Assembly: GCA_963556255.1 (NCBI GenBank)
Contig: OY744609.1
Coordinates: 6,804,237 to 6,868,236, forward strand
DNA from: Allolobophora icterica
Lineage: Eukaryota; Annelida; Clitellata; Crassiclitellata; Lumbricidae
Direction of reading: 5' to 3'
DNA length: 64,000 nucleotides
Shown here: positions 10,620-23,250 of the stretch, piece after piece
Position numbering within the stretch: the first letter of the stretch is position 1
Layout: every line of letters starts with the position of its first letter
Made by a program: the position numbers and the translations under genes
The notes under the pieces: model-generated
The model's database searches: none
What the model saw: only the letters and a program-made list of their open reading frames with translations
Told to the model about the DNA's origin: nothing

Positions 10620-11460
10620 GTCAATTGCATTTATTACCTCGATCATGCATGTTATATACTTAATATACTTAATATACCTCGATCATGCATGTAATATACT
10701 TAACCATAATAACCATAACCGCAAGTTTTTATTGTTTCAACAGCGACGTGAACATGAACAAAAGTTGTAAATAAATGCAAATACATTATCACTGCAAAAC
10801 AAAGGGAAAAGAAAAACCCTAAAGGGAAGCAAATCCCGACTAGTATGGTCACCCTTACATCATTATATATTTTATGGGTGGTGAGCTGAATAACTGTGAA
10901 TTAGGATATGGTTTTATACTTAATTATTCCTTAACTAGTTAACTAGCATACACGATGTTAGATACTAATTTATCATTAGCAGACAAGTTGGTATTCAAAT
11001 AGGCACGTAGTTTACGCTTATGCCAAACGTACATACATTTGGCAGACATGAAGTCATGCATACAAATGCATATGTACATGTATGTGCGTATAGGTTGGCA
11101 TGGATGCATGTATGTATGCTGGAATACACGCACGTATGTATAAATATGTACTTCTGAATGTATATATTATACAACGCGCATAAATGCAGAAGTGCATGTG
11201 TGTATGTGTGCAATATCTTAACATTTATATAGCTCATTTTTTTCGAAACTCATTTCAATTTAATTCTCTTAAGGGACTTGAATTTTTTGTACCGCTTCGT
11301 ATTTCTTTAACAACAGCATTCGATCTACAAATTTTTGTTCCACCTTGTATTGTCGTATTTTTGTCCGCTCAGCTCTGATTGTCAGCATTAATAGGCCTAA
11401 GTGATATATTCTCTGCCATTAAGTTTATATCTGTTGACTATAGACCCAATCTCGCTTAAG
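10620..11460. other. No gene; short ATGT/ATAC runs
   Basis: At 10637-10700 a phrase CTCGATCATGCATGT is duplicated. 11020-11130 holds degenerate ATGT/ACAT repeats. Minus-strand frames rich in Tyr, Cys, Met and Ile come from these runs and are not genes. Confidence 0.5.
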
Positions 11461-11461
11461 G

Positions 11462-11745
11462 CAGGGGCGGATCTAGAATTTTACTTTACGGGGGGCGATT
11501 TCATGGACGTCCAGGGTCAAAGGAATAAAAATTAAAATTACTTATCAAGTTTGGAGCATGATTAAAGCAAGGGTGGGTAGAAGTAATATTCAAACTGCAG
11601 TCCGGCGCTGTACATGCGTAATAATGATCACATGACATTTATCCTGTAGCACAGTATAGTATATCAAATTTTTAAATTTTAAATTTAAAAAAAATATTTT
11701 TTGGACTCTTAGGGGGGCGATCGCCCCCCTCTGGATCCGCCACTG
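11462..11745. mobile_element. hAT-type MITE, 284 bp
   Basis: Termini CAGGGGCGGATCTAGA and, inverted, CAGTGGCGGATCCAGA, with a GGGGGGCGAT block inside both ends. Flanks GCTTAAGG (11454-11461) and GCTCAAGG (11746-11753) form an 8-bp duplication with one mismatch. Non-autonomous. Confidence 0.85.
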
Positions 11746-12344
11746 GCTCAAGGACGTCGGTACTTGGGTGTATGGGCATTTTGCACACTTTCTGCAGTTA
11801 AGGTAACTTTTTATTGTTAGCGTAACACAGATACTTTGGCCCCACGTTTGACTGTAAAGGTAACGTGTGCTTTTGTCTCACGTTTACTTGCAAAGGTAAC
11901 AATTTTGTCCGCTAAGGTAGGGCCTATAATATGGACGTTTTAAGACACTTGTGAATCTGTTTCTTTGACTTTGTACAGGTGTATTGTGTTTAAATGTTAA
12001 CCAGGTAGAGGTACAGGTAACACAGACTTGGGTTGTTCTTCTCATAGAAACTCATCAAAGGCGTGAAGCTATTGAAAGAGTTAAAGCTACACATCATTGA
12101 AGTTACGCATACATAGTTTAATATTTAAGCATATTTCAGCTTTACAAGTTTGTTAAAATGCAACAGCACAGTTTCTGACATGGCGTCCAGACGTCTGTAA
12201 ATATATAGTTTCTACATCACTTCTTAATTTTTACAGATTCACGTCTAACTGTGTTAGATGAAACGAACAAAATCTGAGTCTGTTTTAGTGCAAATATAAG
12301 CAAAGTCACTGTTACCCGTCTCCAACAGTTCATCAACGTCGATT

Positions 12345-12425
12345 CTCTTGTCGTAATGCCCAGGGTGCAATTTGTGGAGCAGGAGAAACCTCTCCTCAGT
12401 GGCTGCGGGTTCCAGGGTGTTGAAA
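12345..12425 (-). pseudogene. Putative conserved exon, copy 2
   Basis: Minus strand reads EPAATEERFLLLHKLH followed by PGHYDKRIDVDELLETG. It ends at a plausible donor (ACGG then GTAACA). No clear acceptor AG precedes it, unlike the 7440 copy. Unrecognised; see the entry at 7440. Confidence 0.3.
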
Positions 12426-12651
12426 AGAAACTACCACCACCTGATTAAACACTATCGATCAATTGGGTCGAAATCGTGACCGTGATATCCGGATTTAGTG
12501 GGCGTCCCAAAGAGCCAGGTCGTAGGAACAGGCTTATTCAAGCATGCTTAGTCAAAACAAAATCGTCCAGGAAGGTATGGTCAGCTACGGTTCCAAGCCT
12601 CAGTGTGAAGGTCAGACCAGTAGATAGGTTACTAAACGACTATGATGGATG

Positions 12652-12826
12652 CAGGGCCGGCCTTAATGACTCTCCAGGCAAAGCATGCAATTTGAACCCC
12701 CCACCCCACCCACCCCACCCCGATTGAACAACATGAAAACCCAAAACAATTTTTGTGGAACTGGCGCTCCTAAATTGTGGCACTTTAGGCAATTGCCAGC
12801 TTCGCCTATGACTAAAGCCGGCCCTG
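12652..12826. mobile_element. hAT-type MITE, 175 bp
   Basis: Termini CAGGGCCGGCCTTA and, inverted, CAGGGCCGGCTTTAG. Flanks GATGGATG (12644-12651) and GATGGGTG (12827-12834) form an 8-bp duplication with one mismatch. The interior has a CCCCACCC run. No coding capacity. Confidence 0.85.
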
Positions 12827-12834
12827 GATGGGTG

Positions 12835-14039
12835 GTAGGGGTATATGTTGAATTACAGGAGCGGTGAGTAAGATAAGAAGAAAAGATGGAATCAGGATTG
12901 AATGCACTTTCCCCATTCATTTGGTTCCTGCCCAAATGACCTTCCAACCACAAATTGCATCCCATTAATGTCCAACGAGTTAACGTTACATGCAGATTAT
13001 GTGCAACTATCGACTTATGTTCGATCTAGTAAAGTTAAGCAGAGATCATTGATACTGTACATTACATCCAAATGCATACTAGATGCTTCAGCCAAAGAAA
13101 CTGTATCATTTAGCTAAACTATAAGAGCCAAACTAATTAATGATTAAAATTATATGGCCGTGATCATGTAATCGTAACCCTTCCGTAATGTAATGTAACG
13201 TAATAAAGCATTTATACAGCGCCCCTCAAGAGCCTCACAGAAGCGCTAAACACTCGCCATTATTCTGAGAGCAAAGATTTAAGCCAGTGGCACCACCTGA
13301 TACTCGGGAAACTCCGTGAAATAGTGAGATATTGGTTTCTCACGGCGATTCTACTGAGAACAAACTAGCTTCAATGAAAACCGTTGAAGTTCTGTCTACC
13401 TTACATGTCTGCAGTAATAACAAATTTCAATTTCTGCAGCCTGCTCTTAATTTTATGAAAGCCATATGCGTCTTTGACTTCAAATAGTTACCACTGCAGC
13501 AGACATGCGGTGATACCATGCTGAAGAACGCCCCTGGTCTTGAAGATCTTAATATTAAGGCAGAGTTCATAGGATACCTCACTGACACCATGTTCTACTG
13601 AATTTCGATGCTCTTGTCGCTGAACAGTGTGAGACAATGGATGAAATTGTCCCGCACCGCAGCGTTAGTATCTATCTGAAGCTAGATTGTTTAGACCCTA
13701 ATTAGGTTCCTACTGCTAAGATTGCGCAGCAGACTGTTGTTTTGGCTGAGTGACTGATGATATTAATAAACTGTGGCTGCCACTGAATATTAAATAAGAA
13801 AATGGTGAGTAGGTTTCGTAATCAGATGAGCGATTTTATAAGATGTTTTGCTCTACTTTGCTTTGGCTAGTTCATTAATTTTTAGGTTTCTGATGAAACA
13901 ACACATGGAGGATCCATGATCCCTTACGTGATATGCGAATTTTTGGCAAAATCTATTCTGCAAATAAACCATATTTCAGTGAATTAGTTTGGCCCCTAAC
14001 AATAAAGTAAATCACAGTCTCAAATGTCAGGCTTTCTTC
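12835..14039. other. Downstream of gene A; no feature recognised
   Basis: Would contain the gene A 3' UTR and its polyadenylation site. I find no strong minus-strand AATAAA close to the stop at 14040, so the transcript end is not placed. Around 13190-13250 a phrase ACAGCGCCCCTCAAGAG resembles LINE/SINE 3' ends. Confidence 0.4.
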
Positions 14040-14132
14040 TTAACGACCTGTCGGGCAGATCGTCTCTTGGAGTGCCTTGCGGAACGAATCAATGTCGACG
14101 AACTTCAAAGCCATGAAGTAAGTGACGTTGAG
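14040..14132 (-). CDS. Gene A terminal exon (VWA3 exon c) with stop
   Basis: Acceptor TTTTTAACAG, then LNVTYFMALK and FVDIDSFRKALQETICPTGR, then TAA at 14040-14042. It supplies the last strand and helix of VWA3 and the closing Cys. The gene C terminal exon at 53319-53411 is also exactly 93 bp, starts with the same LNVTYFMA and stops five residues after its Cys, which strongly supports both. A GTCGTT at the end could be mistaken for a donor, but the stop lies two codons further in frame and matches the paralog. Confidence 0.85.
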   Translation of the reverse strand, partial: LNVTYFMALKFVDIDSFRKALQETICPTGR

Positions 14133-14194
14133 CTGTTAAAAACACAAATGGTCCAAATGACGACTGCACTGAATTCTATACAGAGAAAAAATGA

Positions 14195-14370
14195 AAAAGA
14201 AGAAGAAGCGGAAGAAGAAGACGAAGAAGAAGACGATGATGATGAAGATGATGAATAAGAAGATGATTATGAAGAAGATGAAGAATAAGAAGATGAAAAA
14301 GTAGAAAATGAAGAAGATGAAGATGAAGAATAAGAAGATGATGAAGTAGATGACGAAAAAGAAGAGGAGC
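14195..14370 (+). repeat. GAA/GAT purine-rich repeat
   Basis: Imperfect GAAGAAGAT-type repeats. Open frames of acidic residues on the plus strand and Phe/Ile on the minus strand are low-complexity artefacts within the last intron of gene A. Confidence 0.8.
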
Positions 14371-14375
14371 AATCC

Positions 14376-14869
14376 AATTAGCCCGCTCCGAGAGGAAGCC
14401 TTAGCATGAAGTGCAAGAGACTTCTTCTTGGCCTCGGCATATGAGAGCGTTGTCTAATCGTCTCCCTCTCCCTCGCTTGATCTTCTCACTGACAGCGTAC
14501 AGTCAGTGTACTCATTATACTTGAGTTGGTTAGGAGGTGCAAGTAGAGCAGAAATCTTTGAGCAAGTTGCTACCGTAGCTAAGATTTACCTCCAACCTCT
14601 TGTTGACCACTCTGCTATTGTGCACCCAGCAGACTTCAAAACTATGGTGAAAACTATCCGATCGGAAACTGCCATCAAAACCCAGGCGTCCACTTAGTTT
14701 TATGGAAACTGGCAGTAAAGTAAAGTAAGACTGCGAGGGGTTAATATTCGAAAGTATAAACTTCCGTGGAATACGGACGTTTATACTTTCTATTTTCTCT
14801 TTATAATAATAACGAAAACAGTAATAATAGTTACAATAAAAACACAATATCAAGAATAGTTATACTTGC
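14376..14869. other. Gene A last intron, no feature recognised
   Basis: Holds a 63-codon plus-strand frame (14506-14697) with no family signature and no splice context; not called as a gene. Confidence 0.4.
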
Positions 14870-15370
<501 letters not shown>

Positions 15371-15384
15371 AACAATAGTGAAAC

Positions 15385-15685
15385 CTCTGGTGGTTGTTGT
15401 GACAGTCTTCGCAACGTCGACTCGTCCACCTTGTCAGTGATACCAAGGGGAATTATTCGGATGTTGCTGCTGTTGGCCGCATCAATCTCTCCTTGAATCG
15501 TAGATGGTTCGGTGGGGTACCCGTCCGTGATCATTACGCCCGTGTTGGGCACTCCTGCTCTATCGCCCGCTGTGTTGAAACACTCCGTTCGCGCCTTGCG
15601 CAAAGCACCTGTCATGTCGGTTGTTCCACCCTTCGTGTATGTCAGGTTGTTTACAGCAGACAGAAGATCACCCTCAGTCGTGTAC
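15385..15685 (-). CDS. Gene A VWA3 exon b
   Basis: 301 bp, the same length as 19838-20138 and 62637-62937. Acceptor CTACTTCAG at the right end, donor GAG then GTTTCA at the left end. It encodes the second half of VWA3: YTTEGDLLSAV, the T-containing loop GGTTDMTGAL, the MIDAS aspartate in MITDGYP, and GITDKVDESTLRRL. With one leading nucleotide it completes the split codon from exon a (AG plus G, Arg). It ends in phase 0 for the terminal exon. Confidence 0.9.
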
Positions 15686-15830
15686 CTGAAGTAGAATGAG
15701 AGTTAAACGTTACTATTATTTTTCCGTGGTATATAAGGATTATAGAAAGTAGGAGACGTTGTTCTGGAATGGCTGGTCTTCGCATGATGGTTTTTCGGTG
15801 GAAAAGATGTTACTATCGCTCTAGTGTTTC

Positions 15831-17080
<1,250 letters not shown>

Positions 17081-17157
17081 GAAAATTTCTACAGATAATA
17101 TAATTATGTGACCAATTCATGCATCGACATGGTTTAAGATTTGCAAAGATAACTTGC

Positions 17158-17383
17158 CTCTCCAAGTTAAAGATGGTTTGCGCCTGTGAGCTGAACTTAA
17201 CGAGCCCGATTCTGGTGTACGGACTGTTGAAGATGGCGGATATGATATTGCGAAGGAATTGCAGAATGAGCTCCCAGTTGTTGCACGTGCTATCTGTGTC
17301 GTAGTCGAATGACTCATCAGTGTCGCAGATGCTCCCAGACGCATCAACCATGAAGCAGAGGTCCACAAATTCCTCGTTGCATG
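17158..17383 (-). CDS. Gene A VWA3 exon a (MIDAS), probable GC donor
   Basis: Acceptor GTATAG at the right end; the two leading nucleotides join the G left by exon 18446-18626 to make Ala. It encodes CNEEFVDLCFMVDASGSICD with the DxSxS metal motif, an extra Cys pair around the acidic loop (SICD..STCNNW), then TRIGLVKFSS and FNLER. The sister exons end with two nucleotides of a codon before GTAAGT or GTAAGA. Here the same position reads AG then GCAAGT, so the intron is read as GC-AG. Using the nearby GTTATC instead would break the phase. Confidence 0.85.
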
Positions 17384-17394
17384 CTATACAGGAA

Positions 17395-18000
17395 AAGGAT
17401 CATAACAAGTAGAATTACATTTTGAACGAACCGTTTATGTGTGCCATCGTTCGATGACTTGTTCATTAGACACCTGCGTCTCAGAAATCGCTAATTAATT
17501 AATTCCTGTCGGAATAGTAGACGTTTTCTGTAGAGAATTGTACGCACCGTTCTGAATCGATACCTTTTATAAAAGACAGAGACAGAAGGCAACAGACAGA
17601 GACAGACAGACAGGCAGAAACACAGAAGGGAAGACAGACAGACGAGAACGGTCTAATGTAATCTGCACTAATCTGGTCTGGAGTTGACAGTACTTAATTA
17701 TTCTGGCGACTGACTAACCGCGCCTCAGATTCGCATGTCTGTGTAACTTTGTGCACGTTAAAAATGTAATAATAATAACAGCAAAACAATAACAACAACA
17801 ACACAAATATTTAATATTATTATCTTAATCATAATCATTATCATAATCCTTTTCATAGCGGTCAGCTTAGAATCACACGGACTAGTGACGTGAATCTGAT
17901 AATCCTAACCGTCGGCATTCAAGAAGTATGAAGGAAGACCAAGGACAGGACAGGTGGAGAGACAGACAGACAAACAGATACATAGAGACAGCAACAGACA
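17395..18000. other. Gene A intron: repeat family B copy and CAGACAGA runs
   Basis: 17580-17645 holds CAGACAGA runs. 17705-17765 is a copy of a dispersed repeat (GACTGACTAACCGCGCCTCA), also seen near 4226, 7985-8230 and 37779-37835. No exon. Confidence 0.5.
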
Positions 18001-18005
18001 GTGAT

Positions 18006-18142
<137 letters not shown>

Positions 18143-18445
18143 CAGAAAGAGAAAGGGAGACAGAACAGGAGCTCACGATCTCAACTAATCTAACCTAATC
18201 CAATCTTAACAAGCAGGAATCTTCCGTAGCCTCTTAATCATGATGCTCTAGGCATCATCGGTCAATCAATTATCGCTTCTAGTTCCCCTTCGCCACTCTA
18301 TACAGCCAAAACCAGGCAAGCAACCACATGGAGGCCAGTACAAAGCCAACGGAGAGTAAGCAATCCGAGAAACGATCATATTTAAACTTCTAAATATGAG
18401 AGTCTTAGCGCAAAGTGTCTCTTTCAAAAGTAAACATAGGCCTAC

Positions 18446-18626
18446 CTGGTTTCTCGGTTCTTGGAGAAGGAGTAATTGCGTTTTCAGTAGGAGTAGGAAA
18501 CGTTGGAGGAGAACCCGGTATGTCTGGAAGAGGAGTTGGTGTTAAGCACGTCTGCGTACTGAGTTGCGCTCTGACGCTCTCATCCAGAGTCGAGTAGTCG
18601 TGGGCGAGAAAGTAGGTCTCATTTTC
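18446..18626 (-). CDS. Gene A VWA2 exon c plus Pro/Thr-rich linker
   Basis: Acceptor ATGCAACAG, then ENETYFLAHDYSTLDESVRA and QLSTQTC, the end of VWA2 with its closing Cys. It continues into a linker rich in Pro and Thr (TPTPLPDIPGSPP, then TPTENAITPSP). Donor CCAG then GTAGGC; ends in phase 1. The linker makes this exon longer than its sister 22661-22781 (181 against 121 bp) and could be an O-glycosylated spacer between VWA2 and VWA3; that role is inference. Confidence 0.87.
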
Positions 18627-18984
18627 CTGTTGCATCCGAAAGCAAGAAACATTAATGACTCTCATTCTAAATGGCAATCTGCGCATCATCAGTTATTATT
18701 AATTAAGAATTACAGGTTATATCTAAATAAATTTTTATTTATTCCACAGTTTGTGGCAACGAAGTAAAAGGCTTAAACCATAAAATGACATAAATGCTTA
18801 ATGAAAAACAAGATATGAAAATATATAATATAGCAAAACATGACATGGAATTACATGACAATAACGTAGAACAACATATTTCCATTGTCTTAAATTTGTT
18901 CTTTCCATCGGGGTTCCTAAAGTTCCTGGAGCGCTTCGATTACGTACCACTGAGAGTGGCGCCTTATAAATCTTTAAATACAAT

Positions 18985-19205
18985 ACAATATAATACATAG
19001 CATGACTATGCTGCACCGCGCTTTCTCTGTGGTTGGAACCTCAATTTGGAACTGGCTTCCTCCTGAGTTGCGGTCGCTTGTTCGAGACTCGTCCACCGCT
19101 TTCTTCTCTGCTCTAAAGGCTGTTCTCTTTCGCCGGGGTTGGGCTGGGAGCGCCTCTGAACAGATGCTTTGAAGGGGCGCTATATAAATGCTTAGATGAT
19201 TGATT
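18985..19205 (+). pseudogene. LINE 3' end (CR1/L2-like)
   Basis: Translation contains RAFSVVGTSIWNWLPPELRS, then FFSALKAVLFRRGW, the C-terminal signature of CR1/L2/Jockey-type polyproteins. The 3' end reads GGGGCGCTATATAAATG followed by a GATT-rich tail, a layout repeated at 43860. Truncated, in an intron of gene A. Confidence 0.7.
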
Positions 19206-19474
19206 GACTGATAACGTAGACTAAAATAGTTTTGGAATAGAATAGCATGATGTATAATAAAAACAACATTTAACACATATAGAAAACTTAACCGAACACA
19301 GAATAACTTAATGTAAAATGACACAACATAGCATAAGATAATAACACATACCTAACATACAATAACAAAATATTGAAAAAAACATAATTCCAAACAACGT
19401 AACATAACAGAATAACACGATGTAGAATCACACAGAAAAATATGTAATTACAAAACGACACCACACAACATAAC

Positions 19475-19730
19475 CAGAAGCGTAGCCAGACTTAAATTCA
19501 AGAGGAGGCAAAAAATCTGGAAAAAAATTTGATGACCTTTTTTAGGAGATTTCTCTGTCAAAATATTTGATGACCTTTTTTGGGATTTCTTCTTAAATTT
19601 CTTCTCTTGGGCCAGGATTCACCGTTCAAGAGGACGCAAAATCCAGGTGCAGGGCTATAACCCAAGGAAAATTTTTTAATTTTTAAAACCAAGAGGAGGC
19701 AACTCTTGCCTCAATGTAGCTACGCCTATG
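19475..19730. mobile_element. hAT-type MITE, 256 bp
   Basis: Termini CAGAAGCGTAGCCA and, inverted, CATAGGCGTAGCTA, with AAGAGGAGGCAA just inside. Perfect 8-bp duplication AACATAAC at 19467-19474 and 19731-19738. The interior has TTTGATGACCTTTTTT twice, linking it to the 8333 element. It lies in a gene A intron about 110 bp from exon 19838-20138. Confidence 0.88.
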
Positions 19731-19837
19731 AACATAACCTATTTTCAGTTTGATGAATGTAAACACCAGAATTTATATAGCGGTCAAGTATTATTCTACA
19801 AGTGTCGTTAGACGATAACAGACCATTTCTGCATTAC

Positions 19838-20138
19838 CTTGGCCGGTGGCGATGCCATTCTCTGGATTGTACTCAGGTCAATCTTATCCGTTACTCCAAC
19901 AACCAGCCTTCTAATTCCACTCCTGTTGCACGCATCAATTTCGTCCTGCAAGGTCGATGGCACCGTTGGGTAACCGTCCGTAATGATGATGGCTGTGTTG
20001 GGGGCATCTGGTCGATCATCGCTCAGACCAAAGCACTGCGTTCTCATCAGTCTTAAACCACCTGTCATGTCAGTCGTGCCGCCTTTATGGTAAGTTAGGT
20101 TGGAGATGGCATTCAGTAAGGTTTGCTTATCCGTGAAT
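19838..20138 (-). CDS. Gene A VWA2 exon b
   Basis: 301 bp. Acceptor TTCTTCAG, donor AAG then GTAATG. Encodes FTDKQTLLNAISNLTYHKGG, TTDMTGGLR, IIITDGYPTVPSTLQ, then GVTDKIDLSTIQRMASPPAK. It keeps the loop Thr and the ITDG Asp of the MIDAS. Length and both splice phases match the b exons of VWA3 and of gene C. Confidence 0.92.
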
Positions 20139-20149
20139 CTGAAGAAGAC

Positions 20150-20820
20150 AGAAAATTGAAAATATATTCAAACGGATAACAATGATTTATCGTTTGATTA
20201 TTGCGACTTGGGTTTGGAGTTGATTGATTTGATATGAATTTGCAAAAAATTTGATAGAGTCATTCAAATAAAAAAAACAGCCACCTGTGATTGCCAATTT
20301 TGAAAATTTTATGCATGTGTGTATATGTGCATGGATAATAATGTATTCAAATAAAATAACTATATGGATCAATCAATCAATCAAATCTTTTATTGAAGCC
20401 CTTTGAAAACAAAGCAGTATAACATAACAGTATCAGCATTTGCAACAAAAGGAGACCCAGAAGGGATAAAAAAAATCCCGCTATGTAGGGCCACCTAAGG
20501 TTCAATACTATCACAATAAATGTCATCATAAAAGTCTTTCAATCAATATTCTAATCAATTACTTCGATCAAGAAAAAAGAAATGAACAAGATAAATCTAA
20601 ATTAAAACTTAATTAAATGGTATATGTGGAATCCAAAACAAAATTAGTCCAATTGCAGCAAACGGTTGACATTATACAATTATCAAGTCCATTAGACATG
20701 ACACGAGTATACACAAATAAATGGTGAAAAACACGAAAAAACACGAATATCACGAAGAACAAGTTAAGGAATCGAATACTAACATAAGCAAAAAGAAATG
20801 ATAACCACAAGTCTGTGCAA
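20150..20820. other. Gene A intron, no exon
   Basis: AT-rich. Around 20380-20500 a phrase TTTTATTGAAGCCC followed by AAAAAAATCCCGC suggests a retroposon tail, class undetermined. Confidence 0.4.
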
Positions 20821-20829
20821 GAAAACTCA

Positions 20830-21060
20830 ATGACGAAAATTTTAAACACAACAAAAGTTAATGAGCTTTGACTCCAGTAGGAGTGCGCGCAAAGATTTTG
20901 TGAACAAGTACAAGTTAGGCAGTTTACGAGTATTATGATAGACAGTTCCATGCAACAGGGCCAGCGCATTTAATCGAGAAAAGCCGTGAGTTGGTCCGAG
21001 CAAATCCTGCTCGATAAACACCTCTTGTTCTGGTGTGATGAGAATCTGAGTCGGACACAC
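20830..21060 (-). pseudogene. LINE 3' end fragment, frameshifted
   Basis: Minus-strand frames give KLPNLYLFTKSLRALLLESK, preceded in another frame by KCAGPVAWNCLS. Together these resemble the AGP-x-x-WN-x-LP ... FK-x-x-L C-terminal module of CR1/L2-type LINEs. Decayed. Confidence 0.5.
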
Positions 21061-21149
21061 TAGGAAAATAATCTTTAAAGGCAGGTGGTAGTCAATTATT
21101 GGCAAAGCGAAACATAAATTCACATATCTGTATACATAGCTACACACAT

Positions 21150-21590
21150 ATATATATAATCATATATTTATATACATATATACATACATATATACATTGA
21201 TGCATCCATTGATACATACATGCATACATATATACACACATTCATACATACATGCATACATAAAATACATATACACATACATAGATATATACATACATTC
21301 ATGCATACATGCATGCCTACATACATACATATATACACATACATACTTACATATATGCATACATACATGCATGCACACATACATACATGCATATATATAC
21401 ATACATACATAGGCCTACATACATACATTACATACATACATACATACATACATACATTACATACATACGTACATACATATAATATAGTATATGCATTACA
21501 TACATACATATATAGCACATACATCATATAAATATGTGCATACATGCATATATACATACATGCACGGAAACATACATATTACACGCACTT
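21150..21590. repeat. (ACAT)n microsatellite, degenerate
   Basis: TACA/ACAT repeats over about 430 bp, ending about 20 bp from the donor of exon 21612-21840. All Tyr/Ile/His/Cys/Met frames here are artefacts. Confidence 0.9.
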
Positions 21591-21611
21591 CAAAGACCCT
21601 ATCGTACTTAC

Positions 21612-21840
21612 GCGGTCAGGTTCCACATGACGTACGAATTACTGGAGAACACAACGAGTCCGATTCTCGTCGCAAAGTATCCGATGTCGAAGAATTCAAC
21701 AACGGAGCGAATGAAATCAATGTTGTACTTCCAGTTGTTGCAGGTTTCGTCCTTGGTGTAGTTGAAGCCTTCGTCGGTGTCGCAGATACTTCCAGATGCA
21801 TCAACGACGAAACACAGGTCAAACTTTTCGGTACATTGAT
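21612..21840 (-). CDS. Gene A VWA2 exon a (MIDAS)
   Basis: Acceptor TTCTCAG; two leading nucleotides join the A from exon c of VWA1 to give Asn. Encodes QCTEKFDLCFVVDASGSICD, the acidic loop ending ETCNNW, then ATRIGLVVFSS and MWNLTA. Donor GC then GTAAGT. DxSxS is intact, the opening Cys precedes the first strand, and a second Cys pair brackets the loop as in VWA3. Confidence 0.92.
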
Positions 21841-21907
21841 CTGAGAATACATAGAAGAGAAATTATCTCCGATCCAACAAACGATACTAACAAAGCTGCG
21901 ACTGCAT

Positions 21908-22278
21908 AGCGCAATTGTTCTGAGCACACTGCTACTGTATATGGAGCAGAAACATGGCCAATGACGGCGGCGGACAGAAGGGGACTGGAGGCGGCACATC
22001 ACAGATGGTTGAGAAGGATTCTTCACGTATCATGGCGGGACAAAGTAACCAAAAAGACCATAAGAGAAAGGACAGGACAGGAGACTCTGGAAAACATCAT
22101 CAGAATGAGAAGATTGAGATGGATGGGGCATGTCTTCCGCATGAACGACGGCAGGAGAGCGAAGCAGGTGATGAACTGGGACGCTGGAGGGAAAAGGAAA
22201 AGCGGAAGGCCGAGAAAGAACTGGCGAGAGACGGTCAGAGACGACCTAAGATATCTCGAGCTGACATGGGAGGAGGCA
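21908..22278 (+). pseudogene. LINE C-terminal fragment (RRLRWMGHV type)
   Basis: Plus strand reads YGAETWPMTAADRRGLEAAH, then RMRRLRWMGHVFRMNDGRRA and GKRKSGRPRKNWRETVRDDL, the familiar tail of endonuclease-RT LINEs (YGxETW ... LRWxGHxxRM ... GRPxxxW). It is open for about 120 codons, then cut by the ACAT array at 22278. The upstream RT is missing. Confidence 0.8.
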
Positions 22279-22575
22279 TACATACATACATTCATATATA
22301 TACGCACGTCGCACATCTATACATGCATATAGTTATACATACACTGATAGTAAATGTATTGGTAAATAATTAAATAATACATACGTACTTACATACATGC
22401 ATACATAAATACTTACGTGCATACATACTTACATACACACATACATGCATGCATGCATATATGCATATATACATACACGCATACGCACATCCATACCCAC
22501 ATTCACCTATTCATATACACCCATACATACATACATACATGTACATAAATACGAACATATACCATGCAATAATAC
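22278..22575. repeat. (ACAT)n microsatellite, interrupted
   Basis: Degenerate ACAT/ATAC repeats with a non-repeat gap at about 22330-22380, in the gene A intron between VWA1 exon c and VWA2 exon a. Confidence 0.8.
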
Positions 22576-22660
22576 ATACATTGATAGTGCTTAAGGCACC
22601 AGTCGCTAGTCATTAATTATTTATCAAAAGACTACCATACAGATGAAAGAAGCAACTGAC

Positions 22661-22781
22661 TGGGTTCTAGAGCAGTGAATGGTGGTGTCTCCGTAATATT
22701 TATGCAATTCTTGATTTGCAGTTGTCTCAGGATCTCCTCGAGTTTATCGTAGCCTTCAGCAATGAAAACTGTGTCGTTAAT
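22661..22781 (-). CDS. Gene A VWA1 exon c
   Basis: Acceptor TTTGTGAACAG, then INDTVFIAEGYDKLEEILRQ and LQIKNC, a short spacer (INITETPPFTALEP), and donor A then GTCAGT. 121 bp: phase 0 in, phase 1 out, as in exon 18446-18626. It closes VWA1 with its terminal Cys. It has no start codon of its own and was found from cassette order and phase. Confidence 0.82.
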
Positions 22782-22884
22782 CTGTTCACAAACGCCAATC
22801 AAAAATATCACTGAAGACCGTCAAGCTAATATCGAACAACATGAAAAGTATATTTAATTGAGAAATTTACAAAAGCAGGAATAC

Positions 22885-22965
22885 ATCATCATCATCATCG
22901 TCGTCGTCGTCGTCGTCGTCATCATCATCATCATCTTCTTCTTCTTCATCATCATCCTCTTTTCT
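22885..22965. repeat. TCA/TCG/TCT trinucleotide tract
   Basis: CATCATCATCG then CGTCGTCGTC, then CTTCTTCTTC; a compound pyrimidine-rich microsatellite in a gene A intron. Confidence 0.85.
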
Positions 22966-23250
22966 GTCCACCAATCGGTAACTTATTGGGCAGCATTAAA
23001 TTGGAATACCCTACATGTGCTCAACTGGACCAATTGCTTACTGCCTAACTCTCACACTTCAACAGTGAGGCATCATTGTAATCTGCTTTATTGCATTGGA
23101 TTGCATTGTTTCAGTAAGGTATTATATTTACTGCCTTGAGATGCATAGCATTTGAATAGAATAGTATAGTATAGAATTCCATTGTATTGCAATTAATTAT
23201 ATAACATATGTTTTGCAGAGTTATGTCATTGATTTGCATAGCATGAATAC

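Larger units (their letters stand above)
7960..12440. repeat. Tandem duplication, copy 2
   Basis: Colinear with 4150-7850 (blocks listed there) but interrupted by the hAT-type elements at 8333, 9385 and 11462, an inverted family-D repeat and a LINE fragment. At about 8027-8181 it also carries about 150 bp absent from the matching point of copy 1, starting CAATGGTGCAGCAACTTACT; that phrase occurs in copy 1 at another position, about 5898. Confidence 0.55.

Noticed and set aside
14040..14048. GTCGTT as a donor making the terminal exon of gene A internal
   Set aside because: Gene C ends at the same point with a stop after an exon of identical length, and the TAA is in frame two codons on.
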